64,000 nucleotides of DNA, from the NCBI GenBank assembly GCA_947652115.1, contig OX393569.1, positions 20,400,934-20,464,933 on the forward strand. The letters run 5' to 3'. The notes under the pieces were generated by a model. The model did not search any database. It had not been told where the DNA came from and was given only the letters and a program-made list of their open reading frames with translations. This stretch comes from Blastomussa wellsi (Eukaryota > Cnidaria > Anthozoa > Scleractinia > Plerogyridae). Every line of letters begins with the position of its first letter. Position 1 is the stretch's first letter. Position numbers and translations under genes: made by a program. Below are positions 55,401 through 64,000 of this stretch, one piece after another.

Positions 55401-57135
55401 AGACACCCCCACCGAAACCGGCTGTAAAGAAAGCAGGAATGGAAAGCAGAAGTGGAAAGCAAGTGGTAAAAAGAAATCCGAAGAGTGCAGCCAAACCTTC
55501 CAGTTCAGAAGAGAATTCCTCCAGTAGTTCGTCTGAATCCGAGTCAGAGTCCGAGGACGAATCGTCCAATAGCAGCCCTGAGAAGCCAACAGCACGGGCA
55601 AGACAGCGATCACCTCCCGAGGTAATTGTTGAAAGGACTCAGAAGAGCAGAAGACGCCAGTCCCCACCAGATCAATCTGCGAGCCCCAGTCCTTCCCCTG
55701 TGAAGCCATCAAGACGGTCTCCAGGTGCAGTTCCTTCAAGACCACCGAAACTTAGGAGCCCGAGTCCACCTCCCATACGAAGAAGGTCACCTCCGAGCCC
55801 TGTTCGTGCAAGTCTAACGAATAGAAATCGGAGCAGAAGTAGATCTGCAGAGAGAATCAACAGAGATAGATCGCAAAGCCCAAAACCAGAAAGAAATCGA
55901 AGTCGCAGCCCGAGGCGTCCACCTCCTGTTCAACCTCGCAGGCGTCAACCGTCGAGAAGTGCAACACCACCTAGGTCCAACAGAATGCCCAGCTCATCGC
56001 CTCTACGAAGACAGCCATCAAGAGGGTATAATCAGCGCCGGACAAGAAGTGACAGTCAAAGTCCTAGGCGTTCTCCGCCTGTTCAGCCTCGCAGACGTCA
56101 ACCATCTAGGAGCCCGACACCACCGAGAGTCAAAAGAAGCCCAAGTCCACCTGTCAGGAGACGCCGATCAAGAAGCCCAGTGCATGCACGAGGCTCAAAT
56201 CAGCGTCAAAGTAGGAGCCCTGCCAGAAGTCCAAGTCATAGCCCTAGACGTTCTCCGCCAAAGCAAATGCGACGGCGTCAGCCATCCAAAAGCGTAACGC
56301 CTCCACGGAGTCGTCCCACGCCAAGCCCATCTCCCAGAAGACACAGCCCTGTTCAAAAACGTAACAGAACGCCTAGTACATCACCTGTGCGAAGAAAGAC
56401 CAAACCCATGGAACGCGAGCCTTCTCCTGTCCAGAAGAGAAGTCGAGCCTCGAGTGGGTCTGTAGAGAAGAGTACTCGTGGGCCCCCGCCTAGAAGGTAA
56501 GATATACTGGGGAGTGTACTAAAAGCTATGAATGTCTTGATATGAGCAGCGACCCGGTGGTGTCAGTAGTGACGAGCGGTTTTATTTGACATCCAAAGGT
56601 TGATTGTTTAAGCCCTTTTGGCTCCCCTGCTTCACAATGGTTCTCTTTCCGAGTTGTAATAATTAAGTACTGGCAGTCTGATGTTGAGGAAACTTGACAA
56701 GATTGCTAGGGGAAGTGGGGATATATCATGATAGACTAGCGTCCTACCCAGGTAGAAGTAGAAGTATTCTGTATTGCTTCGTGCTACTGAGCTACTATGG
56801 CCGGCGGTGAAGACTCCACTTGCGTTCCTGTGGGAAAGTTTCGTTTTGTTTGTTTTCAGTTTGAACCGTACTGTTTTATGCTTCTCACGCATATTTATTG
56901 TTTCAGAGCCGCTCAGGAGAGAAATCAAGAGAAAACTGAAGTGTCAAAGCCTAGTCAAACGAAAACTACCGAGAACCGATCCCGCAAGAAAAACAGCAAC
57001 CAGAGCGGACGTAGTTCTGAGAGTGACGACAGTCAAACTGAAAGTAGCGACGACAGTAGCAGCGAGTCGAGCAGTAGCGAGGAGGAGTCTGGATCCAACA
57101 GCAGCAGTTCTGATGACGACAAGCCAAGACGATAG
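43450..57135 (+). CDS. SRRM2: SRRM2-like serine/arginine repetitive matrix protein (nine coding exons)
   Basis: Exons: 43450-43688, 44835-44936, 47747-47950, 50643-50729, 52249-52326, 52767-52829, 53970-54116, 54445-56496 and 56907-57135 (stop TAG). Together they encode about 1,066 residues with GT-AG borders throughout. The start MYNNIGLQTARGSGTNGYV and the following QRNLSLL match the highly conserved SRRM2/Cwc21 N-terminus that lies in the catalytic spliceosome. The cwf21 domain follows (about 57-105: ERKRQLELKCMELQDLMEEQ, then YEIESKVEELRHIL). Next come THQMAEASEQKNAKMKEALG and DGSSFD as in vertebrate SRRM2. Exon 8 (2,052 bp) holds the RS-rich disordered tail with many RRSPP, RSRSP and SxSP repeats; exon 9 ends in a poly-Ser/Asp tail. 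It is much shorter than human SRRM2. Every intron is phase 2. The introns contain SINEs (44558, 50816, 53396) and foldback elements. Nuclear speckle function is known for the family. Confidence 0.93.
44558..44740 (+). repeat. SINE fragment (3' part) in SRRM2 intron 1
   Basis: Shares ACTCTCACAGTGCCTCTCT, CACCCAGG and the following GGGTACCAGCAAA...GGGGGGTAGAAATAC body with the SINE copies at 50816 and 53396. The tRNA-like head is missing, so it is 5'-truncated. Confidence 0.75.
45163..45348. repeat. MITE-like foldback element, AATAGGCCATTTCCG-type ends
   Basis: The left end AATAAGCCATTTCCG and right end CGGAAATGGCCTATT are inverted, with arms of ~85 bp that include TTCATATGGAAATG. It shares its right end and core with 623-768, and a fragment sits near 7800-7862. 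It lies in SRRM2 intron 2. Confidence 0.75.
45531..46010. repeat. Dispersed repeat, also present inverted at 63640-63963
   Basis: The left end TTATATGGCAAGGAAAATC and right end CCAGTACGGCCCTCGCGCTC, then GGTTAGTA, recur in opposite order and strand at 63640-63963 with moderate divergence. The right part contains an inverted pair around CCTCCAATATTCCCCAGTA. It is likely a non-autonomous DNA transposon, ~480 bp. Confidence 0.65.
46458..47699. mobile_element. ~1.24-kb non-autonomous DNA transposon with ~105-bp inverted ends
   Basis: The left end ATAATTGAAGGGGTGAGTGC and right end GCACTCACCCCTTCAATTAT are inverted, with matching arms of ~105 bp (including TGCATGTGGTTTTCAATTG). Inside, two diverged direct copies of a ~270-bp stretch occur (about 46715-46990 and 47013-47277, both ending CGTTTTCAAGTTCGTATTTA). 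A further inverted pair around ACGGCGTACTTG / CAAGTACGCCGT lies at about 47337-47370 and 47550-47590. No transposase frame. It ends about 47 bp before SRRM2 exon 3. Confidence 0.78.
48144..48223 (+). repeat. tRNA-derived SINE head or tRNA pseudogene (Thr-like, anticodon GGT)
   Basis: Perfect A box TAGCTCAGTTGG (48151) and B box GGTTCGAATCC (about 48198) at tRNA spacing, with a CCGGTAA loop that would place anticodon GGT. The acceptor arms do not pair, and the anticodon and T stems carry T-T mismatches, so a working tRNA is unlikely. Located in SRRM2 intron 3. Confidence 0.6.
50428..50555. repeat. hAT-like MITE with CAGGGGCGGATC ends
   Basis: The left end CAGGGGCGGATCCAGGAGGG and right end CTAGATCCGCCCCTG are inverted; 128 bp in total. 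CAGGGGCGGATC ends are known from hAT-type non-autonomous elements in many animals. No clear 8-bp duplication is seen. Located in SRRM2 intron 3, about 90 bp before exon 4. Confidence 0.75.
50816..51095 (+). repeat. tRNA-derived SINE copy in SRRM2 intron 4
   Basis: The head GGGAGGCACATTGGCCTAATG contains an A-box-like TGGCCTAATGG, and CCAAGTTCAAGCC is a decayed B box. The body GTGTTCTTGGGCAAGATACTT and the GGGGGAGTAGAAATAC stretch are shared with the copy at 53396. Confidence 0.78.
53256..53395. repeat. Foldback element beside the SINE
   Basis: GAAATAATTTCATGCGCGTTTTGT at about 53271 (quoted in part) is mirrored by ACAAAATGCAAGTGAAATTA at about 53350, forming ~45-bp imperfect inverted arms. 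It lies in SRRM2 intron 6. Confidence 0.55.
53396..53690 (+). repeat. tRNA-derived SINE copy in SRRM2 intron 6
   Basis: Full-length-looking copy: head GGGAGGCGCAGTGGCCTAAT with A box TGGCCTAATGG, B box GGGTTCAAGCC, then the shared body (GTTCTTGGGCAAGACACTTT, CACAGTGCCTCTCTTCACCC, GGGGGGAGTAGAAATAC). Confidence 0.82.
53698..53812. repeat. Foldback element after the SINE
   Basis: GTAATATCATAGGTGACAAA and its mirrored partner ending TTTGTCAGCCATGATATTA (about 53789-53807) form inverted arms of ~24 bp. It is a short MITE-like sequence in SRRM2 intron 6. Confidence 0.6.
56740..56800 (+). repeat. Old SINE fragment in SRRM2 intron 8
   Basis: GCGTCCTACCCAGGTAGAAG and the following GTATTCTGTATTGCTTC resemble the 3' body of the SINE at 53396 (CATCCCATCCAGG...AGAAATACTCTGTGTTGCTTC) with many differences. 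Confidence 0.45.
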
Positions 57136-58271
57136 CGAGTTAATATATGTATATCGTGTGAGAATGTGATAGATTAGAACGTACGGCTAGTACTTGAACA
57201 GGCTAATAGAACAGGCTAAGCTTAACGCGAGGAGGTTTTCCTCTAATGTGTAGCTTTTGTACTTCAGGGAGGTTGATGTCCTAGCTTTCCCGTCAATTTT
57301 GAGCCCGCGATTTAAGGCGGGGTTGTTGCTTAGCAACATGTCTTTTTGCTGACCATTTCTAGTGTTCATGATATTCTCTGATTGGACCACAGGAATGAGA
57401 AGCTCTTCGTTGTATACCAGCATTTACCAGAAACAATTTCCTCCGCGGCGTGTGTCCTCTTTTGTAACCTACTGTCCCGATTAGCGTTAAAGGAACTTAG
57501 GCACCATTGGCAGATTTTGAAATACCGCATTTCCCCGATCAAGCTCTCCGGCGCTCATTTTAAATTCGGATTTTCTCTTGTCAATCTTGATTGTTGAACC
57601 TGGGCTATGAGCAGGGGAAAATTCGGTAATTATTCAAAATGCATTAAAAGTTGGATAATTTTGTTACCGAGTAGTGTTCTGCTCAGAAGTAAATAACGGC
57701 TCGATTTGTCGAACAGAGATAGCTATGAGCTCGAACCCTTGATTGTCGCATCGAATTAGCATAATAGCCAGTTAGTAAATGTTACAGTACCCTGCAAACC
57801 AAAGCTACTCGTGTTTGATTTTGTATCGCTCTATATAGGCTAATATCGCTGTCAGAAACTAACGTTTAACTAACTTTTTTGAGATGAGAAAAATAGGAGA
57901 TATCGAGTAAGGGAAGTGATTTTAGCACGAACTCTTGACAGAAGAGGTCTTGATACAACCATGACTTTCATGAGCAGTTGTTATTAACTAGAACATTGCC
58001 CAGTTGTTTTCTTGACATAGAGTCACCCTGCTCCGCAACTGGAGTTAATATCTATGTATTTACTAGCTTTTTAAATAAATCATTTATTGGCTTTCTTGGC
58101 TGTGTGACTGCCACTAGTAAGACGTTCAAGCAATATTACAATAACCAGCACATTTCGCTACAACCTGAATCAAGAGTCGTGGCAAGCTGTTTCTTTGACG
58201 CAAAGCAATCATTTATATGAACTGCGGATGCGCGACTGGATCCCGTTGAAGCCCTGAATTTTTTGGCCCAT

Positions 58272-58369
58272 CGATGTAAAAACCTGTGTAACTCACCAGT
58301 GACGTAAAACAAAGAACGAACAAGACAACATAGAACAGAAAAACAAAGATGTCACAGGTTTTTACACCG
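58272..58369. repeat. Short foldback element, GATGTAAAAACCTGTG arms
   Basis: GATGTAAAAACCTGTG (58273) is mirrored by CACAGGTTTTTACACC (ending about 58368), with ~65 bp between the arms. Likely a small MITE. Confidence 0.65.
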
Positions 58370-58656
58370 AGGTTAACCCAATTTTTTCAGGCTTCTTTAT
58401 TCCAACTGCTTAAAAGGGACAGTAAATTCACTGCGATGGTCATTTCTCATTTTCAAGCTGTTTCTTTTTCACGGAAAAACTTCCTTCCTGAAATATACAT
58501 GTAAAATTTGCCATCACTCTCATTTCCATATATGTATATATAGAATAACACATTGTGTGCACCGGAGATATGAAATTCCCCTTCGAGTGGCCAACTCGAT
58601 ATATTGAGCAGAACACGATCCCGAGCAGAGAAATTTCATTTTCCCAAGCAGCCATG

Positions 58657-58746
58657 GACCAATTCCGCGAGGGGGTCCAAATGCGCGAAGGGCGCCAAAT
58701 CCACGAGGTGTTCCAAATCTCCTGGGGGTCGAAATCCGCGACGGGA
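58657..58746. repeat. Minisatellite, five copies of an 18-bp unit
   Basis: Five successive 18-bp blocks start at 58657, 58675, 58693, 58711 and 58729, following the pattern NNCCAAATCCGCGAGGGG with several substitutions per copy. The period is a multiple of three, so a hexapeptide repeat appears in open frames on both strands, but no gene context supports coding. Confidence 0.75.
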
Positions 58747-59264
58747 AGAGGCAATAATTATATGTAAAAAAATTATTGATATGTCGAGGTTCATGTTAGT
58801 AACCAAGGAAATATCTCCACTCATTCGTAAATATGTTTTAGTATTAGCAGTTTGAATATTAATTCTGACACTGGTGAAGTTGTTGGACGATAAAGCAGCT
58901 GAAGGGTGCTAAACCATTCTCATCTGAAATAGACCCCTATAGCTTTCAGGTAATCATGATTTCAGTCATATTTACTCCTAGCTCCCCGAGAACTACACGG
59001 AATAATATCAGAATTGATAACCTCAAGGCAAAAAGCGTCACGTTGTTGTATGACAAACGTACTAAATGTTCTATCGAGTTAACGCTCAAAATCCGACTGG
59101 GAAATTAATGACTGAATAACTTCGGTAGCGGTAAATGTTTATATACTCATGATCAGTTTGCTTCCAAATTTGTTTTGTCAGTCTCTTAAGTTAATGATTT
59201 GTTGATGTAGATCAGTGTGAAGTGCGGACACGCATGTCGTTGATGGTAAAATCTGATGGTTAAA

Positions 59265-59415
59265 GCCTAGTACCCATTTATACACCTGGGAACAAAGAAA
59301 GGCACACTGTGAGAGTAAAGTGTCTTGCCCAAGAACACAACGCAGTGTCAGTGTTCGAACTCGGACCGTCCGATCCGGAGTCCAGTGCGTTTACCATTAG
59401 GCCGCCGCGCCTCCC
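59265..59415 (-). repeat. Truncated tRNA-derived SINE, minus strand
   Basis: Minus-strand head GGGAGGCGCGGCGGCCTAATG, B-box-like GAGTTCGAAC and GTTCTTGGGCAAGACACTTT match the SINE family at 53396. The 3' body after GGGTACTAGG is absent. It lies about 130 bp upstream of the ShKT gene start. Confidence 0.78.
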
Positions 59416-59545
59416 CCGGCGGTAAAACTGTTTTGCTTTCACAGACATTTTGTTAGAAAAATAGTAATGTGAAATATTTACATTTACCGAGTTATCTTCT
59501 CGTTTTTTTTTTTTTTTTTTTATTTCAGACATTTTAATAAACAGT

Positions 59546-60354
59546 ATGCAGCACGCCATTTTTGTGTTAAGAATAATTATCCTCTGTTTCTTCATCTCCG
59601 TGAATGCAGGTGAGTCGGCCAAGTCTTGCGTCACTGCGCATTATCCCGGCAGAATAAGAATGCGTTGACCGAACTGAATACCTGTGTGTAGATTATGCCC
59701 TGAAAGAGAGTCTAGTATGACCCAAGTATATCGACACTGATAAATTAAAAAAGGGATATATTCAAAAACTTGGGTTTATATATCACAAATCATTTCAGAT
59801 GCATGCACGCCAGACACCCAGCCCTTGAGCAAATGCCAAGAGTGGAAAGAAGGTGGATACTGTACAGGGTCATACGAGAGTTCCTATTACATGAACGAGA
59901 ATTGCTACGCCACTTGCAATAATTGTGAAGGTAAGAATTGGCTCATTCCCGTCCACCTTCCTTCTCGGTACTGGTAAATCCTAGCCCATAAATTGATATC
60001 TAACTGAATTTTCTTTCACTGTTGAAAGCTCTATTTTTGGCTCAGCTACTTAGAAACGTTTTGTTCCTCAGAAGGAGGAGCAGTGCAAAATCTCTTTCTT
60101 ACATCGTGATCCTTTGTAATTTTTCTGTCACTTGAAGTTTCCAGTTTCAGCTGAATATTCAAAATGAAATAAGACATTTAAGGAAGAAAATTATTTTTTT
60201 ACTTTTATCTGACGGCCAAACTTTTTAAAAGGCGCGTCCAACATTCACTGAGTTTTGGCATATTTTTCAGACCCGATTTTCAGGTGCTGCTGAATCAGAA
60301 GTCAGGCATTTAATTTCCCTTATTTTACTATCATTCTCTCTCATTTCAGCTTAG
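59546..60354 (+). CDS. Short secreted peptide with one ShKT cysteine domain
   Basis: Three exons: 59546-59609, 59799-59930 and 60350-60354 (stop TAG 60352-60354), with strong donors (GTGAGT, GTAAGA) and TTTCAG acceptors; 66 residues in all. Exon 1 encodes a signal peptide of about 20 residues. Exon 2 holds six cysteines with ShKT-type spacing (C at the start, C before the EWKEGG segment, GYC, then C-x3-C-x2-C after YYMNEN). ShKT domains occur in cnidarian channel-blocking peptides but also in many secreted proteases and structural proteins. The critical Lys-Tyr dyad of channel blockers is not evident (a YY pair sits where it is expected), so toxin activity should not be assumed. Polyadenylation signal AATAAA at 60603-60608. 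Expression site unknown. Confidence 0.75.
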
Positions 60355-61393
60355 TTTTGTGGACATTGAAACAGCATATATGATGGAAAATCTTTTATAC
60401 AACCTGAAGTAGTTGACAGACACGGCTTTTGGATGATGCACCTGGCTTTTACTGCAGTTGTTATTTTTTGTAGAAGAAAATTTATTTAGCTTTTAAAGAT
60501 AACTAAATTGTAAAAGAAAACAGTTTGTGTGCGTTGACGTCGCTACCGCAATAGTCGAAACTAAACAATAGAAAACAATGGAATTAGCGTCTAATGGTAT
60601 GTAATAAAGTAAAATTAAAAGATCTAATACGGTAGTAACCATTACACAGGTTTAGTAAATTTAAAAATAAAAGTAAATATTAACACAATTGTAATTCAAT
60701 CGCTTACTCACGAGTCTAGTATGCGCAATTGCAAAAATTTCAAACAGCAATACTTATGCTACATGTACTATATACTTGACGATGTAAACCTTAAGCTAAG
60801 TTGGCACACCAGTAAATTTCAGCTCGTATGATGTGCTCTGGCTCACTACATGAACCTTAATTATAGGTAAGAGACGGAAGACTATGGCACTTTATAGACC
60901 CGAAAAAAAAACTGATATGTCCACAGCCCATGCAGACAGTAAAACCTACAAATCTTCGGCCCCTCGGGTCGGGAGCGAAGGAGGACAGATGTATTCGCAG
61001 CCAAAACAGTACACAGTGTTTAATAACAAAACGTACACAAAAAGAGGTGGATTTATCTGCATCATAAATGGCTTTTACTTGCTTTTATATTGTGATGTAA
61101 ATTAAAATTTAGCAGAAACACTTTATTTGTCACAAAAGCCTCTAGAGGGTCTAAAAGAAACCCATCGATAAAATAAAGAATCATTCCCTCATCCTATTCT
61201 CGTTGGTAAATTTCATCCTACCCCACCCCACCCAGCGATGCCTAAAATTTGTCACATGTGCTTGGGAACCTCGCTTTAAAAAGCAGCCACGGTCAGTCGC
61301 CACGGTCATATGTCGAAACCTGTTGACATCAACGGGTTTATATCGATTATTTTGCAATATTTGCTAATTTAGAGCGTTCTATTGGCCAAAACT
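60355..61393. other. ShKT 3' UTR and spacer to AGPAT5
   Basis: After the polyadenylation signal near 60603 no gene or repeat is recognized. The open frame at 60884-61105 has no domain and is treated as chance. The last ~150 bp should contain the AGPAT5 promoter or 5' UTR. Confidence 0.45.
60603..60608 (+). promoter_or_regulatory. Candidate polyadenylation signal of the ShKT gene
   Basis: AATAAA about 250 bp after the stop codon. No other canonical hexamer occurs earlier in this 3' region. Confidence 0.45.
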
Positions 61394-63114
61394 ATGCTGA
61401 CTGCATTGGGCCACATCCAACTGCTGCGTTTTGTGGGCCCAGCTGCTGTAGTGTTGGGTGTAGCACCACATTACCTTTTGGCTTGGTTCGCATGGCGGCT
61501 CGCCTCGCTGCCATTGCCTCGTCGTGTTTACGAGCGTGGAGATGAATTATTATACGACATGTATCAGTCCCTGGTCTGCTTCTTCTTTGAGACGTGCACT
61601 GGAGCGGAGGTAACATTTATAATGGTTGAGGTGTGACTGTTGTGTGGTTGGGGTGTGGTTGCGGGGGGGGGGGGGGGTAATTTGCAGAACAACGAACGCC
61701 GAATGTCGGTCAGCGGTATATATTGTGAAATTAACAAATTCGTGCTCCAATACAGGACGCACCACAACATTATTTATTAATTTGTTAATTTCACAATATA
61801 TACCGCTGACCAACATTCGGCATTCGGCGTTCTGCAAATTACCCTCGCCGGTGTGGTTGGAGGTTTGCAAAATATTCCTCATCCTCAAAATTTAAGTGCT
61901 GTTCCGTTTTTATGTACAGCTCTGTCTGTTTCTTGTGACGCAGGAACAAATTCAGTCCCAGGGTGGTGGTGGGGGTCCCGTATGAAGGAGGAGCAAGTAA
62001 CAATCAGACATTCAACAATGGCCAACCAAAACTTGCAAATGTCCAATGATGGTTTGACAGAATGTAATCATGCAGTACTGTATTATGTGACGTCCATACT
62101 CGCTACAGTTTTTTATACCAGTCAAAATGGTGACCTAGTCAAACAAATGTCCTCTCATGGGAAAAATTTATTTGCACCCTGCAATCAGATTTTGGGAGTT
62201 TGGATGTCTAACCCAATTGGTACTAACAGTATGTTAGAGATTTTCTGGGAAGCTTGACCCTACCTGTAGGACCCTTTAGTAGCTTGTACTTTGTGCCAAC
62301 TGCATCCCCAGGTCATCAAGTTCTCAAATTATCTGCCACAGGTCAAACACTAGGTACCGGTATATTTTACTAATGGTGATGTGAATTTCAACAACCAAAA
62401 CTTCAAACATTCGAAAGCCTGGGGGTTGCCCTGGAAGGGGATTATGTTGAAGTTTTGACTTGACGAGGGGGGCATAAGGGGGGTCCCAAAACCGCAAAAC
62501 CGCACAGGAATACGCAAAAAACCGCATCGGATTTTTCCCGAATACCGAAACCGCACGTACATGGAGGCCACAATATGAAAGCTGACGTCAGCAAGACTTG
62601 TGATATATTCTGATAACATTGTGCATTAATATTTTAAAACATACCATCATAACGCCAACGGTATATTGTACTACACTACTACTAACCAAATGCCGACCGT
62701 TCTAAAGAGTGTTATCACCGCAGACACTTTTTTTTCACCGAAAACCGCGACTTAAAGGTTGTAATAATCGCAAACCGCTTAGTGTTTTATATTACAACCG
62801 CAATACCGCGAGTTACAATAAAAATTACCGCAAAACCGCATCACCGCAAACCCTTACGTCCCCCTCCATGACAAGTTCATTATTAAATGTTGATAAATAA
62901 ATGATAAATAATTCTCAGTTAGGAATCTGATAAGTTATACTAAATTTACTTAGCAATGCCAAATGCTAGTAGTTTTTGTATAATGTTACTATTAATACAT
63001 CTAGCAGTTAATTTGTCCTTTCTTTGTAATCTCTGTAGGTTATCTTTTATGGTGACCAAATTCCATGGGACAAACAGGAAAATGTGATTCTATTAAGCAA
63101 TCATCAAAGCTCAG
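61394..63114 (+). CDS. AGPAT5: 1-acylglycerol-3-phosphate acyltransferase epsilon, first two coding exons
   Basis: Exon 1 is 61394-61609 (72 codons, phase 0 donor GTAACA). Exon 2 is 63039-63114 (donor GTACAG, phase 1). The gene runs on past the window. Residues 12-34 are hydrophobic, a likely membrane segment. The product lines up with animal AGPAT5: VVLGVAPHYLLAW, then YDMYQSLVCFFFETCTGAE, then VIFYGDQIP and ILLSNHQSS. The last contains the N-H (residues 93-94) of the NHx4D acyltransferase motif; its Asp must lie in the next exon. The family adds an acyl chain to lysophosphatidic acid to make phosphatidic acid in endoplasmic reticulum or mitochondrial membranes. The ATG at 61394 is the first in frame. 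Intron 1 holds a foldback element (61677-61842), a poly-G run and an ACCGC-rich repeat. Confidence 0.88.
61663..61677 (+). repeat. Poly-G run (15 G)
   Basis: Fifteen consecutive G bases just inside AGPAT5 intron 1, abutting the MITE that starts at 61677. Possible quadruplex former and a length-variable site. Confidence 0.85.
61677..61842. repeat. MITE-like foldback, GTAATTTGCAGAAC ends
   Basis: GTAATTTGCAGAACAACGAAC at the left (quoted in part) and GTTCTGCAAATTAC at the right are inverted, with arms of ~64 bp that include CAGCGGTATATATTGTGAAA. No coding content. Confidence 0.82.
62488..62850. repeat. Degenerate ACCGCAAA-rich repeat, two clusters
   Basis: The words ACCGCA / AACCGC recur many times at irregular spacing in 62488-62555 and 62716-62850, separated by ~160 bp of ordinary AT-rich sequence. 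It looks like a decayed minisatellite or a composition-biased mobile element in AGPAT5 intron 1. Confidence 0.6.
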
Positions 63115-63208
63115 GTACAGAACAGCTGCGATTAAAAACCAATTATTATACCAGTAACAAACAGCCAAGGTTTCTAAGAACCCTCCATGCCAAATTTGGG
63201 ACTTGCAA

Positions 63209-63367
63209 ATAGACCAATTTCGATATTTTAATATTCAGCCTAAAACAATAGACATCACTGCGAGGCTCCGGGGAATAAATCCCACAAACTCTATAATTTA
63301 TACCCCGGAGCCTCGTACTGAGGTCTATTGTTTTAGGCCGAATTTTAAAATATCGAAATTGGTCTAT
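63209..63367. repeat. MITE-like foldback, ATAGACCAATTTCGAT ends
   Basis: ATAGACCAATTTCGATATTT at the left and AAATATCGAAATTGGTCTAT at the right are inverted, with further arms CCTAAAACAATAGAC / GTCTATTGTTTTAGG and GAGGCTCCGGGG / CCCCGGAGCCTC inside. TA at each end may be a target duplication. Located in AGPAT5 intron 2. Confidence 0.82.
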
Positions 63368-63639
63368 TAATTGCTACAAGAAAAACACACAATGGCATCT
63401 TTGTGTGTTGTAGGATTCAAGGTAATATCCATACCCCACCCCCCCCCCCCTCCCAAGGAAGGTACTATTTGGAATTTCTGATGGTAGGGGCTCAAAGCAA
63501 AAACCTCCTGTTCTATGTACACATTTAAATTTAATTGGATCTGATATACTTGTAAGATTTTTTTCTTTCTTTTTCTTCGAAAAACAACAAACTTTTATTA
63601 ATACCACATTACAAGTGGTATTATAAGATAAGATAATAA

Positions 63640-63963
63640 CCCCTTACTAACCGAGCGCAAGGGCCGTACTGGGGAGTATTCACTATTGGGCCGAGGTCGT
63701 GGTGACTTGAATTTTGAAGTTTTCAGCCGTAACGTGTTTGATACCGCAAACAACTCAGAAAGAACAAGCTATCACAATTTTGAATCACATTTTTTCCATA
63801 TAAGTTTTCTTTCTGCAGTTTTAGTTGCAAGTTTTAAATTATCCAGCTTTAGAAAAAAATATGCTCCTTATGACTGTTCCTATGGAAACAGTCCGTATGG
63901 CAAAATCCAGACCAAGAAAGGACCAATCAGAACGCTCAAATTTTCCTTGCCATATAATAATGC
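63640..63963. repeat. Dispersed repeat, inverted relative of 45531-46010
   Basis: Starts TTACTAACCGAGCGCAAGGG (about 63645) followed by CCGTACTGGGGAGTATT, and ends TTTTCCTTGCCATATAATAA. Both ends match the complement of the ends of 45531-46010. Confidence 0.65.
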
Positions 63964-64000
63964 GAGATATTTAATAGAGAATGATGGTAGGGGTGATCAC

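Larger units (their letters stand above)
57136..59264. other. Intergenic region after SRRM2
   Basis: Probably starts with the SRRM2 3' UTR; a candidate AATAAA is near 58073. It contains a short inverted repeat at 58272-58369 and an 18-bp minisatellite at 58657-58746. The open frames here carry no recognizable domain. Confidence 0.5.

Noticed and set aside
54411..56297. Minus- and plus-strand frames overlapping SRRM2 exon 8
   Set aside because: They arise from the low-complexity RS-coding sequence in other frames.
60884..61105. 73-codon frame before AGPAT5
   Set aside because: No signal peptide, domain or splice evidence; composition is like the flanking non-coding sequence.

Overview
This is a 64 kb piece of an animal nuclear genome. 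Genes are split by GT-AG introns and are separated or invaded by many short foldback (MITE-like) elements and tRNA-derived SINEs. The gene content (a small ShKT-type cysteine-rich peptide gene, MRPL44, SRRM2, AGPAT5, a Gal/GlcNAc-6-O-sulfotransferase-like gene), the AT-rich introns and the density of foldback elements suggest a cnidarian, probably an anthozoan such as a stony coral. That assignment is inference; no species marker is visible.

Layout, left to right. (1) 1-3708, +: the 3' part of a gene for mitochondrial ribosomal protein L44 (RNase III-like fold plus dsRNA-binding domain), six exons seen. (2) 5429-8434, +: a complete four-exon gene for a secreted coiled-coil protein with a C-terminal six-cysteine module. 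(3) 10548-11849, +: a single-exon type II membrane carbohydrate sulfotransferase, with a possible divergent minus-strand exon at 9970-10188. (4) 12948-43105: a tandem array of a ~1.65 kb satellite unit (14 full copies plus a partial one), nearly identical in sequence. Each unit carries a tRNA-like Pol III promoter module. Diagnostic variants show a five-unit higher-order repeat of 8,188 bp. Unit 14 is interrupted by a structurally intact BEL/Pao LTR retrotransposon (35654-42070, minus strand) with identical 184-bp LTRs, a 5-bp target duplication, a primer-binding site, a polypurine tract and one 1986-residue Gag-Pol reading frame. (5) 43450-57135, +: a nine-exon SRRM2 gene (spliceosomal SR-related matrix protein, cwf21 domain then RS-rich tail), whose start codon lies only 344 bp from the array edge and whose introns hold SINEs and foldback elements. 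(6) 59546-60354, +: a three-exon gene for a short secreted peptide with one ShKT cysteine domain. (7) 61394-63114, +: the first two coding exons of AGPAT5 (lysophosphatidic acid acyltransferase epsilon), which continues beyond the window.

The host genes are unrelated housekeeping or secretory genes and do not form a pathway. The most unusual content is the satellite array: its higher-order structure, its repeated Pol III-like module (with one unit class that has lost the B box), and the very young retrotransposon nested in it.
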